A program made the position numbers and the translations under genes. Shown piece by piece: positions 16,401 to 24,445 of a stretch of 36,132 nucleotides of DNA (the first letter of the stretch is position 1; every line of letters begins with the position of its first letter). The notes under the pieces were generated by a model. It had not been told where the DNA came from, searched no databases, and worked only from the letters and a program-made list of their open reading frames with translations. Source of the DNA: Candidatus Poribacteria bacterium (GTDB lineage Bacteria; Poribacteria; WGA-4E; WGA-3G); assembly GCA_009839975.1 (NCBI GenBank), contig VXOP01000454.1, positions 1 to 36,132 on the forward strand, in the 5' to 3' direction.

Positions 16401-17715
16401 CGTTATTTTAGATTCTCCAAGTGAACAACAGACAAGAATGTTCATCGGGAGTGATGATTCTGTCAAGGTATGGCTGAATGGTGAATTGGTGCACAAAGTA
16501 CTCAGCAACCGTGGCGGGACGAACAATTACGAAGATGTCATCCCTGTGACGCTGAAACAGGGACAAAATGCACTATTAGTTGCAATCGACAACCACGGAC
16601 ACGGTGGATTCAGCGGGTATTTCGGTTTTGCACCAGATACACAATATACTGTATTCCGACCCGGCACAAGATTCGTGTTCGAAACTGAGGCAACAAACTA
16701 TGAAGTCGGGGACACGTTCACGTTAAACCTAAATACAGAAAATGTGAGAAATTTAGCAGGTTGGCAAGCAGACCTCGTGTTTAATCCGAAAGTACTCAAG
16801 GCAGTAGAAGTCAGCCAAGGTGATTTCCTGACTTCTGAAGAAATAGAACCCCGTTTTGATGGCGGTACAATTCAGAACGATAATGGGAAAATCGTCGGTA
16901 TCAATGCAATACGACTTGACGGTAGTGGAGTCAATGGAAATGGTACGTTGTGTTCAGTCCGTTTTACTGTAATTGGTACCGGAGAATCTCTGTTAACACT
17001 TGAGAACTTTGAGGCTGGAACCCGCAGTAGTCAAGAGATTTCTTCTGTTACGCCAGAACTCCTCATCACTGTGACGGGGGACGAACCCAGACTGGATGTG
17101 GATGTGAATCAGGATGACATTGTGGATATTATGGATCTGATACAGGTCGCACAATCCTTCGGATCAAATGCATCTGACAGTCCACGAGCGGATGTAAACG
17201 GTGATGGTCATATCAACATCTTAGACCTGATCGCAGTTGCACAAAACTTCGAGGAATCAACTGCGTCTGCTCCTACCTTAGTATTAATGAAGGACGGCGC
17301 GTTAACACCAGTATTAGTAGCAGGTTGGATTGATCAAGCACAAGATGCAGATGACGGTTCTATTGCTTTCCGAGAAGGAATCGCAAATCTCCAGATACTC
17401 TTGGAAACAATTACAGTCCCAAATAAAACAAAGTTGCTTGTTAATTATCCGAACCCCTTCAATCCAGAGACCTGGATACCTTACCACCTCGCAGCTGCAG
17501 CGGAGGTAAATTTAACAATCTATGCTGCAAATGGCACATTAGTTCGGACATTAGCATTAGGACATCAGTCTGCAGGTATTTATAGAAGTCGTACCCGCGC
17601 AGCATATTGGAACGGTAAGAATGAAATAGGTAAACCCGTGGCAAGTGGAATCTATTTCTATACACTCAAAGCTGGTGATTTTACTGCAACCCGCAAGATG
17701 TTGATAAGGAAATAG
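13486..17715 (+). CDS. multi-heme cytochrome / LRR / cohesin / dockerin fusion with sorting domain
   Basis: 1409 aa. The ATG at 13486 is chosen because GGAG lies nine bases upstream; the in-frame ATG at 13471 has no such site. Order of parts: signal peptide (1-25); planctomycete-type cytochrome c with CNGCH at 41-45 and MPF at 91; a long domain of unknown function with a second heme site CIGCH at 418-422 preceded by GGEIIFNLPNGLQAYFLVD; about a dozen SDLSPL-type leucine-rich repeats at roughly 575-870; a beta-rich module headed by GPWLWVIVP at about 888-1060; one cohesin (about 1063-1200); a dockerin (1203-1258); a linker; and the NYPNPFNPETWIPY domain from 1320. It is probably exported, binds heme covalently and is held in a dockerin-cohesin assembly. 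No enzymatic activity can be assigned. Confidence 0.85.
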   Translation: MKIVKRVVIVSIFFMLLLSFQSVDAQQNIAQQAYAIFENSCNGCHGEGGSYTEQLRIQYPNIIDDGSVIPGDPVNSEFYKRLIETDPLRRMPFNSDPLSQEAIDTIRQWILAGAPDWNVDAQPDRTFITTDSMLDTIQQHLDTLAAFDRPYARYFTMTHLYNAGESDDTLVDYQHALSKLVNSLSWGADVINPVPIDMEETIFYINLPDYEWEVGTNRWTQIEEAYPYSIEPSIEKASPDNIERIQDRQRLLTQLTNLREAMTCNVPFVHVDWFLATASVPPLYNDILGLPDTDRELETNLDVDVAGNLQDAPGIRVWRAGFNDSGVSQNNRVVERHRSRYGAYWKSYDFAGSVGTQNVFDYPLNFTHDGGEIIFNLPNGLQAYFLVDANGQKLDVAPTNIVSNPAASPPDVRNGISCIGCHTEGMKTFEDEVRAVIEAKTNLPDRDHALRLYVEISEMNALVNKDAERYKVALEATGGDIKDIEPVHRFFDAFQEPVSAAHAASAVGLKTADFLNRINDDPRLQDLVQLTVENGRMKRDDWTAKFEDVISIVYDDIRPDEPGGRDEEIGGIVIIPDLNLRHAIRSTLNMAPDATIAKTDMERLRIIVADDQGISDLRGLQFATNLERIEFRRNAISDLSPLAGLTQLNNIKLRGNQITNVTPLENLIRVDWLGLEQNQIEDLSPLTKLTKLEGIGITGNPITDVSPLAELTSLQRIDAWRTPITDFSVLSSLPRLNWIEYGNNRLTTELPSFEGLTALTRLEIHGCSLSDLTPLEELTQLEWLELVNNGISDLSPLSNLKNLTTLNLDANIIENVSPLAGLTNLEVLYLENNVISDVTSLVNLTNLERLDLRNNAIADFSFISQLSPNTFVRTVGNPGFPTGGRKITGPWLWVIVPGTRLDENTDFLARASRGAATEIKVSTNGAIAGKAVGESVWTWHHLQTTGNNINIMTESLGWGTGSEIYDHIIYGSVILDSPSEQQTRMFIGSDDSVKVWLNGELVHKVLSNRGGTNNYEDVIPVTLKQGQNALLVAIDNHGHGGFSGYFGFAPDTQYTVFRPGTRFVFETEATNYEVGDTFTLNLNTENVRNLAGWQADLVFNPKVLKAVEVSQGDFLTSEEIEPRFDGGTIQNDNGKIVGINAIRLDGSGVNGNGTLCSVRFTVIGTGESLLTLENFEAGTRSSQEISSVTPELLITVTGDEPRLDVDVNQDDIVDIMDLIQVAQSFGSNASDSPRADVNGDGHINILDLIAVAQNFEESTASAPTLVLMKDGALTPVLVAGWIDQAQDADDGSIAFREGIANLQILLETITVPNKTKLLVNYPNPFNPETWIPYHLAAAAEVNLTIYAANGTLVRTLALGHQSAGIYRSRTRAAYWNGKNEIGKPVASGIYFYTLKAGDFTATRKMLIRK
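17548..17715 (+). repeat. 168 bp duplicated tract, copy 1
   Basis: Encodes the last 55 residues of the 1409-aa protein plus the stop codon. It matches 19753-19920 base for base except for two positions near the end (CGCAAGATG against CGGAAAATG). DNA just outside the tract is clearly diverged. Confidence 0.95.
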
Positions 17716-17778
17716 TATGCAAGGACACGCTGCTAAGTGCCCTGTATTATAACTCATATCACTGAGGAGACAAACTGA

Positions 17779-19920
17779 ATGAACAGATCAACATCATTCA
17801 CTTATGTATTCATATTTTGTCTGACGTTTTATCTTATGCCAATAGATATATCCGCACAAAATGTAGATATTCCCGACGCAAACTTACGGACTGCTGTTGA
17901 AGAAGCTTTAGATAAAACAGCAGGTGAACAGATAACAAAAGCGGATATGGAGACGTTAGTAAACCTAACAGCAGAGAACAGAGAGATTAGAAATCTGACA
18001 GGACTTGCTTTTGCCAGCAGATTACAGGTACTTAACCTCCGCAATAATGTGATAGATGACATATCCGATCTTGCGGAATTGACCCAACTCAATAATCTGC
18101 AATTGGGTGCAAACGCGATTACCGATATTTCGCCTCTTGCGGGTAAAATTACACTGGAAACGCTGGCAATTGATAATAACTCAATTTCCAATTTAACACC
18201 TCTGTCAGGACTCATCAATTTAGTGAATCTAAATATCTCAAACAATGTAATAAGAGATTTATCACCCCTCTCCAATCTAAACAGGCTCGTCAATATAACG
18301 ATGAGCAACAACCCATCTGCTGACTTGTCCCCATTGGAAAACCTATTAAGTTTACGGAATTTTAGCTCTTGTGGAACACCTATATTAGATCTCACACCCT
18401 TGGCAAGTCCACCGAAACTTCGTAGAATAGAGATTTGCAATGGAGAAATATCTGATCTTTCCCCTTTAGAGGGGTTAACAGGTTTGCGAGAACTGTACCT
18501 TGTTAATAACGACATAGAGGATATAGAACCGTTAGCAACTCTAACAGGTTTAACACATCTGAGTCTAAGACAGAACGAGATAACCGATGTAACAGCACTT
18601 GCAGCATTACCGAGTTTGATCGTTTTAGATCTGCAAGACAATGAAATAATAAATTTTTCACCGTTGAATGAATTAGAACGTCGTGGTGTATCTATCATTC
18701 GCAACAACAACCCCGGTTTTGCCACTGATCCTCCAAAGATTTTAGGTCCCTGGTTGTGGGTGATAGTACCTACGGATGGCAGAAGTGGGAAAGAAGCAGC
18801 TGAATCTGGGATAGATTTTTTAGATCAGGCAAGTAATGGGACTGTAACTGAACAAATGGTCGCGACGCAAGGGGCTGTTCAGGGTGTTTCGGTTGGGAAA
18901 AAAGTATGGAAAATCGGCATTCTCTCACGCAGGGGTGGGAACAACATCAATGACCTTGTAAATAAGATTGGACTCGGCATAGATGATATCAATCATCATG
19001 TTGCTTACGGTTCAATCGTCTTAGATTCCTTACAAGCACAACAGTCGAGACTCCATGTGGGGAGTGGTGATGCAGTAAAAGTATGGTTCAATGGGACATT
19101 GATTCATGAAAACGCAGTTGACCGTGATGCTGAAGACTATCAAGATCAACCGATACCTGTCTCGTTAAAAAAGGGAGAGAACATCTTATTGGTTGCAGTT
19201 TATGAAGGTAAAGGCTGGTGGTCAGGGTTTTTTGGACTTGATCCTGCTACAGAATATGAGGCGCGTGTTCCTAATTATCGTGCACCAGTTCCTCACCGTG
19301 CTGATGTGAATGGTGATGGTAGAGTGAGTATCTTGGATATGATTGAAGTCTCAAGATATTTTGGATCACTCAAGGTTGATGGATCACCTGCAAATACAAA
19401 CGACGATGGTGTAATTGACATTAAAGATCTGATTTTTGTAGCACAGCATTTAGGTACTCAAACGAATAATGAAGGATCTGCTCCGCTTTCTCCTGCATTG
19501 GTAGAAAATTGGATTGCACTTGCATGGGACGAATATGACGGTTCAATTGAATTTCAGGAAGGTATAACATATTTAGAAGACCTCCTTGTCCTTTTAACTG
19601 CAGAGAAACTCGTTGAGAATACAGTAGAGAAAACAGCACTATTTGCCAATTATCCCAACCCGTTCAATCCAGAGACATGGATTCCTTATCAGTTAGCAGT
19701 ACCATCTGAAGTGTATATGACGATCCATTCTGTAACGGGTCAGGTTGTCCGCACATTAGCATTAGGACATCAGTCTGCAGGTATTTATAGAAGTCGTACC
19801 CGCGCAGCATATTGGAACGGTAAGAATGAAATAGGTAAACCCGTGGCAAGTGGAATCTATTTCTATACACTCAAAGCTGGTGATTTTACTGCAACCCGGA
19901 AAATGTTGATAAGGAAATAG
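17779..19920 (+). CDS. secreted LRR / dockerin protein with sorting domain
   Basis: 713 aa. A signal peptide ends near ISAQ (residue 27). An LRR cap (VDIPDANLRTAVEEAL) leads into about eleven internalin-like repeats of 22 residues (ISDLSPL.., NNISxLTPL type) to about residue 305. A GPWLWVIVP-headed beta module covers about 323-500, with GSGDAVKVWFNGTLIHE matching GSDDSVKVWLNGELVHK of the upstream protein. A dockerin (DVNGDGRVSILDMIEV; NDDGVIDIKDLIFV) lies at 507-560, and the sorting domain starts with NYPNPFNPETWIPY at 624. It looks like a paralogue of the upstream protein without its cytochrome and cohesin parts. AGGAGA precedes the ATG. LRRs suggest protein or host-surface binding; the ligand is unknown. 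Confidence 0.88.
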   Translation: MNRSTSFTYVFIFCLTFYLMPIDISAQNVDIPDANLRTAVEEALDKTAGEQITKADMETLVNLTAENREIRNLTGLAFASRLQVLNLRNNVIDDISDLAELTQLNNLQLGANAITDISPLAGKITLETLAIDNNSISNLTPLSGLINLVNLNISNNVIRDLSPLSNLNRLVNITMSNNPSADLSPLENLLSLRNFSSCGTPILDLTPLASPPKLRRIEICNGEISDLSPLEGLTGLRELYLVNNDIEDIEPLATLTGLTHLSLRQNEITDVTALAALPSLIVLDLQDNEIINFSPLNELERRGVSIIRNNNPGFATDPPKILGPWLWVIVPTDGRSGKEAAESGIDFLDQASNGTVTEQMVATQGAVQGVSVGKKVWKIGILSRRGGNNINDLVNKIGLGIDDINHHVAYGSIVLDSLQAQQSRLHVGSGDAVKVWFNGTLIHENAVDRDAEDYQDQPIPVSLKKGENILLVAVYEGKGWWSGFFGLDPATEYEARVPNYRAPVPHRADVNGDGRVSILDMIEVSRYFGSLKVDGSPANTNDDGVIDIKDLIFVAQHLGTQTNNEGSAPLSPALVENWIALAWDEYDGSIEFQEGITYLEDLLVLLTAEKLVENTVEKTALFANYPNPFNPETWIPYQLAVPSEVYMTIHSVTGQVVRTLALGHQSAGIYRSRTRAAYWNGKNEIGKPVASGIYFYTLKAGDFTATRKMLIRK
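19753..19920 (+). repeat. 168 bp duplicated tract, copy 2
   Basis: Partner of 17548-17715, with 166 of 168 bases identical. It covers the C-terminal half of the sorting domain and the stop codon. Confidence 0.95.
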
Positions 19921-19978
19921 CATCGGCAAGTGCGGAGTGTGTAGAGTTCTGGTTACATATAATAAACAATTAGGACTG

Positions 19979-22522
19979 ATGCAATTAATCAAACACTTCT
20001 CAGATATTGCGGAAAATGACCTGATGCTTGTTGGCGGGAAAGCACTAAATCTCGGCAAATTAACCCAAGCAGGATTCAACGTCCCACCAGGATGCTGTGT
20101 CACCACCGATGTATTTAGCTCTTCAGTTAAAGGTCTGTCAGAGCAGACTCCTGAAAATATAATAGACCTAACCTTAGAACCCAACATAATTGAAGCGATA
20201 CACACAGCAAGAGAAACACTCAATAGAGGTAAAGTCGCTGTTCGATCCAGTGCCACCGCTGAAGATTTACAAGACGCAAGCTTCGCCGGACAACAAGATA
20301 CATTCTTAAACGTAGAGGATGATGAACTTGTTGGCTGCATAAAAAGGTGTTGGTCTTCCCTCTGGTCTGAAAGAGCAATTAACTACCGAAAAACAAAAGG
20401 TATTCAAGATGATGGTTTGTTAATGGCTGTGATTGTGCAAGAGATGTGTGCAGCCGATGTGTCTGGTGTCCTGTTTACTGTGAGTCCGTATGACGAGAAT
20501 GTCTGTATCGTTGAATCAAATTGGGGATTGGGTGAATCTGTTGTTTCAGGTTCTATCACACCAGATAGTTTCCAAATCTCGCGCAAAACAGGTGAGATAC
20601 TAAAGAAAGACATTGCATCAAAAAAAGAGATGATCACCGAGGTCGGTGTGCAGGGTATACCAGAGAGCAAACAAAATACCCAAAGTCTTTCGGATGACCA
20701 GTTGATGGAACTGTATCAGATCGGTCTTCAAGTTGAGAACCTATATGATCAACCGATGGATGTTGAATGGGCACTCGCAGGTGACAAGATTGTCCTGTTG
20801 CAGGCAAGACCGATTACAGTAAAAACACAGGCTATACTTCATTCAGATGAAGAGATACAGAAACTTATTCAATCGGAAATCAGTTCGCTTGAACGAATTG
20901 CCGACGGGAGAGACACTGTATGGAGTCATCACAATATAGCAGAGGTCTTACCCGCACCCTTACCTATGACGTGGGAAATAATAAAAGACTTTATGTCAGG
21001 ACAAGGTGGCTTAGGTAAGGCATATCGCAGTTTAGGTTTCCATCCGAGCAAACACGTTGATGAGAATGGAATTTTAGATATTATCTGCGGCAGAATATAC
21101 GTAAATCTGAATCGCGAAGCAGAACTCTTCTTTGATGGATTTCCCTTAGTTCACGATTTTGCAGAACTAAAACAGAATCCTCAGAAAGCACTGTACGCAC
21201 AAGCGAAGACAGATATCAAGCACAGCACACTTTCATTCTGGGTGAAACTGCCACAACATATTATCCGAATGACGAGAGCAGAATTGCAACTGAACAAATG
21301 TCGGTCTAACTATGATAAAATTCTGAGAGAACATGAGCTACCCAACTTTCATGAGATGGTGAGATCAGAGCAGCATGTTTCTTATACGGAACTTTCAGAC
21401 AGAGAACTCGTCCAGAAATTCAGCGAATGGACACAGAAAACATTAGACGCGTTTGCACCGAAAGCACTTATCGCTACACTTCTCGCCGCATTTTCTCTAC
21501 AAAGATTAGAAAATATACTCATGAAATGTATGAATGAAAATGAAGCGAAAGGATTGGCGAGTAGACTTATTAGCGGTGAGTCAGGAAATCTGACAATTGA
21601 AACGAATGATAAACTATGGCAGGTAGCCAACGAAGAAATGTCTCTCAAAGATTTTCTAAACGACTACGGACACCGCGCTGTCGGTGAATTTGAACTCGCA
21701 GAGCCGAGATGGCGGGAAGATACAACATATCTTAAACAGATTATTCAGTCATACTCACAACTGAAGGAGAAACCCACAGATACATCAGAAAGTGAAAATC
21801 AGCATTTTAAACGGCAAAGGGAGCAACGAGAAACCGCACTGATAGAACTTAACAAATTGCTTGAAACGCATAAGAAATTGAAAAAACAGATTGAAATTGA
21901 ATTGGATTATACAAGACGATATATGCCTTTCAGAGAGACAGCAAAATTCTACTTGATGCTCGGATACGAACAGATACGTAGAACGTTGATTGAATTGGAT
22001 ACCCGGTACAAACTGGAGGGAGGCATTTTCTATCTCCTACCAGATGAATTAGAAGGATTAATTAACGGAGAAAGGTATAACGATCTGATTGTTAAAAGAA
22101 AAGAACAGCGAAAAAAACTAATCCAAATTCCGTTGCCAGACGTTATATTTAGTGATGCATTGAATGGCATTGGTCAGCATGAACAGATAAACGCATCGGA
22201 AACATTTACAGGTCTCGGTGTTTCAGCAGGTGAGGCAAAAGGAAATGCACGAGTTTTACTGAGTCCTTCAGACATAAATCCAACTGACAAGGATTATATT
22301 CTCGTCTGTCCTTCAACTGATCCAGCATGGACACCCCTCTTCCTTAAAGCTGCTGGCTTGGTTATGGAACGTGGTGGAATGCTATCGCACGGTGCAGTGG
22401 TCGCAAGAGAGTATGGAGTCCCCGCAGTTGTAAATATCGCTGACGCAACCCGATCAATGGCAGATGGACAGACATTGCATGTGGATGGAAATCAGGGAAC
22501 AGTTTCCATAATTTCTGAATAG
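19979..22522 (+). CDS. PEP/pyruvate-binding phosphotransferase, rifampicin-phosphotransferase-like
   Basis: 847 aa from the ATG at 19979, which gives the family start (MQLIKHFSDI..VGGKALNLGKL); a GTG at 19937 would add 14 residues. The N-terminal ATP-grasp domain shows VGGKALNLG, VAVRSSATAEDLQDASFAGQ and PMDVEWALAGDKIVLLQARP. A large middle region begins WSHHNIAEVLPAPLPMTW. The phosphohistidine domain comes last: ERGGMLSHGAVVAREYGVP, with the swivelling His 44 residues from the end. PEP synthase has a PEP-binding barrel after the His domain and this protein does not; ATP-grasp, substrate, His is the order in rifampicin phosphotransferases (about 867 aa). The real substrate may be another molecule. 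A VWA gene follows after 19 bases. Confidence 0.75.
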   Translation: MQLIKHFSDIAENDLMLVGGKALNLGKLTQAGFNVPPGCCVTTDVFSSSVKGLSEQTPENIIDLTLEPNIIEAIHTARETLNRGKVAVRSSATAEDLQDASFAGQQDTFLNVEDDELVGCIKRCWSSLWSERAINYRKTKGIQDDGLLMAVIVQEMCAADVSGVLFTVSPYDENVCIVESNWGLGESVVSGSITPDSFQISRKTGEILKKDIASKKEMITEVGVQGIPESKQNTQSLSDDQLMELYQIGLQVENLYDQPMDVEWALAGDKIVLLQARPITVKTQAILHSDEEIQKLIQSEISSLERIADGRDTVWSHHNIAEVLPAPLPMTWEIIKDFMSGQGGLGKAYRSLGFHPSKHVDENGILDIICGRIYVNLNREAELFFDGFPLVHDFAELKQNPQKALYAQAKTDIKHSTLSFWVKLPQHIIRMTRAELQLNKCRSNYDKILREHELPNFHEMVRSEQHVSYTELSDRELVQKFSEWTQKTLDAFAPKALIATLLAAFSLQRLENILMKCMNENEAKGLASRLISGESGNLTIETNDKLWQVANEEMSLKDFLNDYGHRAVGEFELAEPRWREDTTYLKQIIQSYSQLKEKPTDTSESENQHFKRQREQRETALIELNKLLETHKKLKKQIEIELDYTRRYMPFRETAKFYLMLGYEQIRRTLIELDTRYKLEGGIFYLLPDELEGLINGERYNDLIVKRKEQRKKLIQIPLPDVIFSDALNGIGQHEQINASETFTGLGVSAGEAKGNARVLLSPSDINPTDKDYILVCPSTDPAWTPLFLKAAGLVMERGGMLSHGAVVAREYGVPAVVNIADATRSMADGQTLHVDGNQGTVSIISE

Positions 22523-22541
22523 ACCTCGTTAGGAGAGAAAG

Positions 22542-23612
22542 ATGGTTTTTTATGAATTTACATACCAACGATACCACAAACGTAGAAGAACTCGGCGCGC
22601 CTTTCTCTTATCGGTAACATTGCACGCACTTGCAATAGCATTGATAAGTTTGAGTTATATCACCTGGTACCGACCGATGATGCTCCCTGAAACAATACTC
22701 AACGACGCTTTAAAAGTTACAACAGTCAGACGTTTTCATACGAGTAGTCAACGGAAACGTTCTATGCCTAAACGGCGTCCAGTCTCTTCCAAGTCTGCCC
22801 AAGTCAGAAACCAGAATCATGTTGAACCGATAGACGTAACCCAACGCGTAACGACTGAAAACGCATCAATCGGTTTCGGTACAGAGGCAGACCTGCCTTT
22901 TGCTGAAACACGCTTATCAGATACAAGCACAAAAAAACCTGAATGGAAATCTATAGCTGTACCAAGCGTGCAATCTCCTACAATATCCGTTTCAACGTTA
23001 ACAGATGAAGAAAACTTAGACACCTTACAAGAAAAATTAGATGTTCCTGCTAAACCTGTGGACAGAGATGGAGAAATGGGAGAAGCGTTGACAGGTATCG
23101 CCGAAAGTATTTCAGATACTGACCCTGATAGTGCAGTAGATATCATCTTTCTGCTTGATATAAGCGGCAGTATGATTGATAATATACGCGCTGTCGGCAG
23201 ACAATTAACAACAATGGTAACCGTATTTGAAGAGAAGGGGATCGATTTCAAACTCGGTATCGTCATCTTCCGGTATCTTGAAGACGATACTATCACACAT
23301 CAACCCACACGTGATGTTGAACGATATAAGCAGCTATTGACAACGCATGTGGTCGCAGCAGCTGGAGACGAACGCGCACACAACGCAATCATAAAGGCTA
23401 TAAGAAGAGTTGAATTCCGGAAGAATGCAAAAAGACGATTCGTTCTTGTGACGGATGAAGCAAGTAAAGGAACATATAATCTTAATGATGTTTTGCTCCA
23501 ATGCTGGGAGAACAAAATCACCATGGATGTCATTGGAATCAATCATCTCACACATAGAGCATTAACATCAAAAACAGGAGGACTCTGGTACCCAATACCG
23601 ATCCAGAAGTAA
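22542..23612 (+). CDS. membrane-anchored von Willebrand factor A protein
   Basis: 356 aa. A basic N-terminus (YHKRRRTRRAF) precedes one membrane helix (LLSVTLHALAIALISLSYI), an arrangement like TonB-type signal anchors. A long polar region of about 150 residues follows, then a VWA domain from about residue 200. The MIDAS motif is DISGSM, with a downstream T/D region (LVTDEASKG), so metal-dependent protein binding is likely intact. The domain probably faces the periplasm. The ATG has AGGAGAG just upstream. The gene lies between a phosphotransferase-like gene (19 bases) and a sugar-isomerase gene (6 bases), and no MoxR ATPase partner is present. Function is unknown. Confidence 0.75.
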   Translation: MVFYEFTYQRYHKRRRTRRAFLLSVTLHALAIALISLSYITWYRPMMLPETILNDALKVTTVRRFHTSSQRKRSMPKRRPVSSKSAQVRNQNHVEPIDVTQRVTTENASIGFGTEADLPFAETRLSDTSTKKPEWKSIAVPSVQSPTISVSTLTDEENLDTLQEKLDVPAKPVDRDGEMGEALTGIAESISDTDPDSAVDIIFLLDISGSMIDNIRAVGRQLTTMVTVFEEKGIDFKLGIVIFRYLEDDTITHQPTRDVERYKQLLTTHVVAAAGDERAHNAIIKAIRRVEFRKNAKRRFVLVTDEASKGTYNLNDVLLQCWENKITMDVIGINHLTHRALTSKTGGLWYPIPIQK

Positions 23613-23618
23613 GAATTT

Positions 23619-24383
23619 ATGAAGTGGTCGTTAAACACATATCAGACGTGTCAAGAGTGGGAACTCAAACGAATACTGGAAACTGCTGAAAACACCGGTT
23701 ATCACGGTGTAGAACTGCTCATGGATTTCAGGCAGAAACATGGGTTTGAATGGGATACACCTAAAGACCAATGGGAAGGACTCAAATCAGACGTAGATGC
23801 CAGCAACGTCGTCATATCTTCACTGACAAGTTGCCAAAACTTCCATTCAGAAGACGCATCTGATAGACAAGAGACTGTCCATCGTGTGACAAGGGTAATA
23901 GACATGGCAGAATATATGGACTGTAACCATGTCCGTGTTCTGGGAGATAGATATAACGATGAAAACAGAGATGCTGTGGTCGGTTATGTGACAGATGGAC
24001 TAAAGGCACTTGGTGACTATGCGGGTGAGAAGGACATTACCGTATCTATGGAAATGCACGGTTCTTTCACTGATCCTGATTCTGCGATGGAAGTCATTGA
24101 AGCCGTGAATCTACCAAATGTTGGTTTTGTCTTCAACTCACAATTCAGGGGATGTGAAGGCGGTAGTATTGAACCGCTATTTTCACGAATTGCACCTCAT
24201 ATCACAGCAGTCCATACACATAAAGTGGAAACACCTGAAACCTTTGAACTGTACAGGCAGATGTTTCAATGGCTAAATCGCATCGGTTTTACAGGATACA
24301 TCTCTAACGAATGTGCCTATACAGGTCCTGACCCAGAGAAGGTCTTAGCACTCTACGTTGGTCTATTCAAAGCCTTTGTGTAA
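23619..24383 (+). CDS. sugar phosphate isomerase/epimerase (AP-endonuclease-2 TIM barrel)
   Basis: 254 aa with the xylose-isomerase-like barrel: GYHGVELLMDFRQ near the start, HVRVLGDRY in the middle, SMEMHGSF (a metal-ligand Glu and His), VGFVFNSQF, and AVHTHKVE towards the end. Members act on hydroxy-ketone sugars or are sugar epimerases; the exact substrate cannot be read from sequence. The ATG is six bases after the VWA stop, implying co-transcription. The start context has no strong ribosome-binding site. The downstream neighbour is convergent, 62 bases away, with only a weak five-base stem between them. Confidence 0.75.
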   Translation: MKWSLNTYQTCQEWELKRILETAENTGYHGVELLMDFRQKHGFEWDTPKDQWEGLKSDVDASNVVISSLTSCQNFHSEDASDRQETVHRVTRVIDMAEYMDCNHVRVLGDRYNDENRDAVVGYVTDGLKALGDYAGEKDITVSMEMHGSFTDPDSAMEVIEAVNLPNVGFVFNSQFRGCEGGSIEPLFSRIAPHITAVHTHKVETPETFELYRQMFQWLNRIGFTGYISNECAYTGPDPEKVLALYVGLFKAFV

Positions 24384-24445
24384 CATGAAATCTGGGGTTT
24401 ACGTGTATCAAAGAAGCATACGGTTTTGGCTTCCGTTCTGACCGT

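Noticed and set aside
17829-18725. 298-aa minus-strand open frame opposite the LRR region
   Set aside because: It is exactly antisense to the leucine-rich repeats, whose periodic codon use keeps the opposite frame open. It has no ribosome-binding site or family signature.
24384-24445. possible terminator between the convergent isomerase and dioxygenase genes
   Set aside because: Only a five-base stem (GAAGC/GCTTC) with a long loop and no U-tract could be found.
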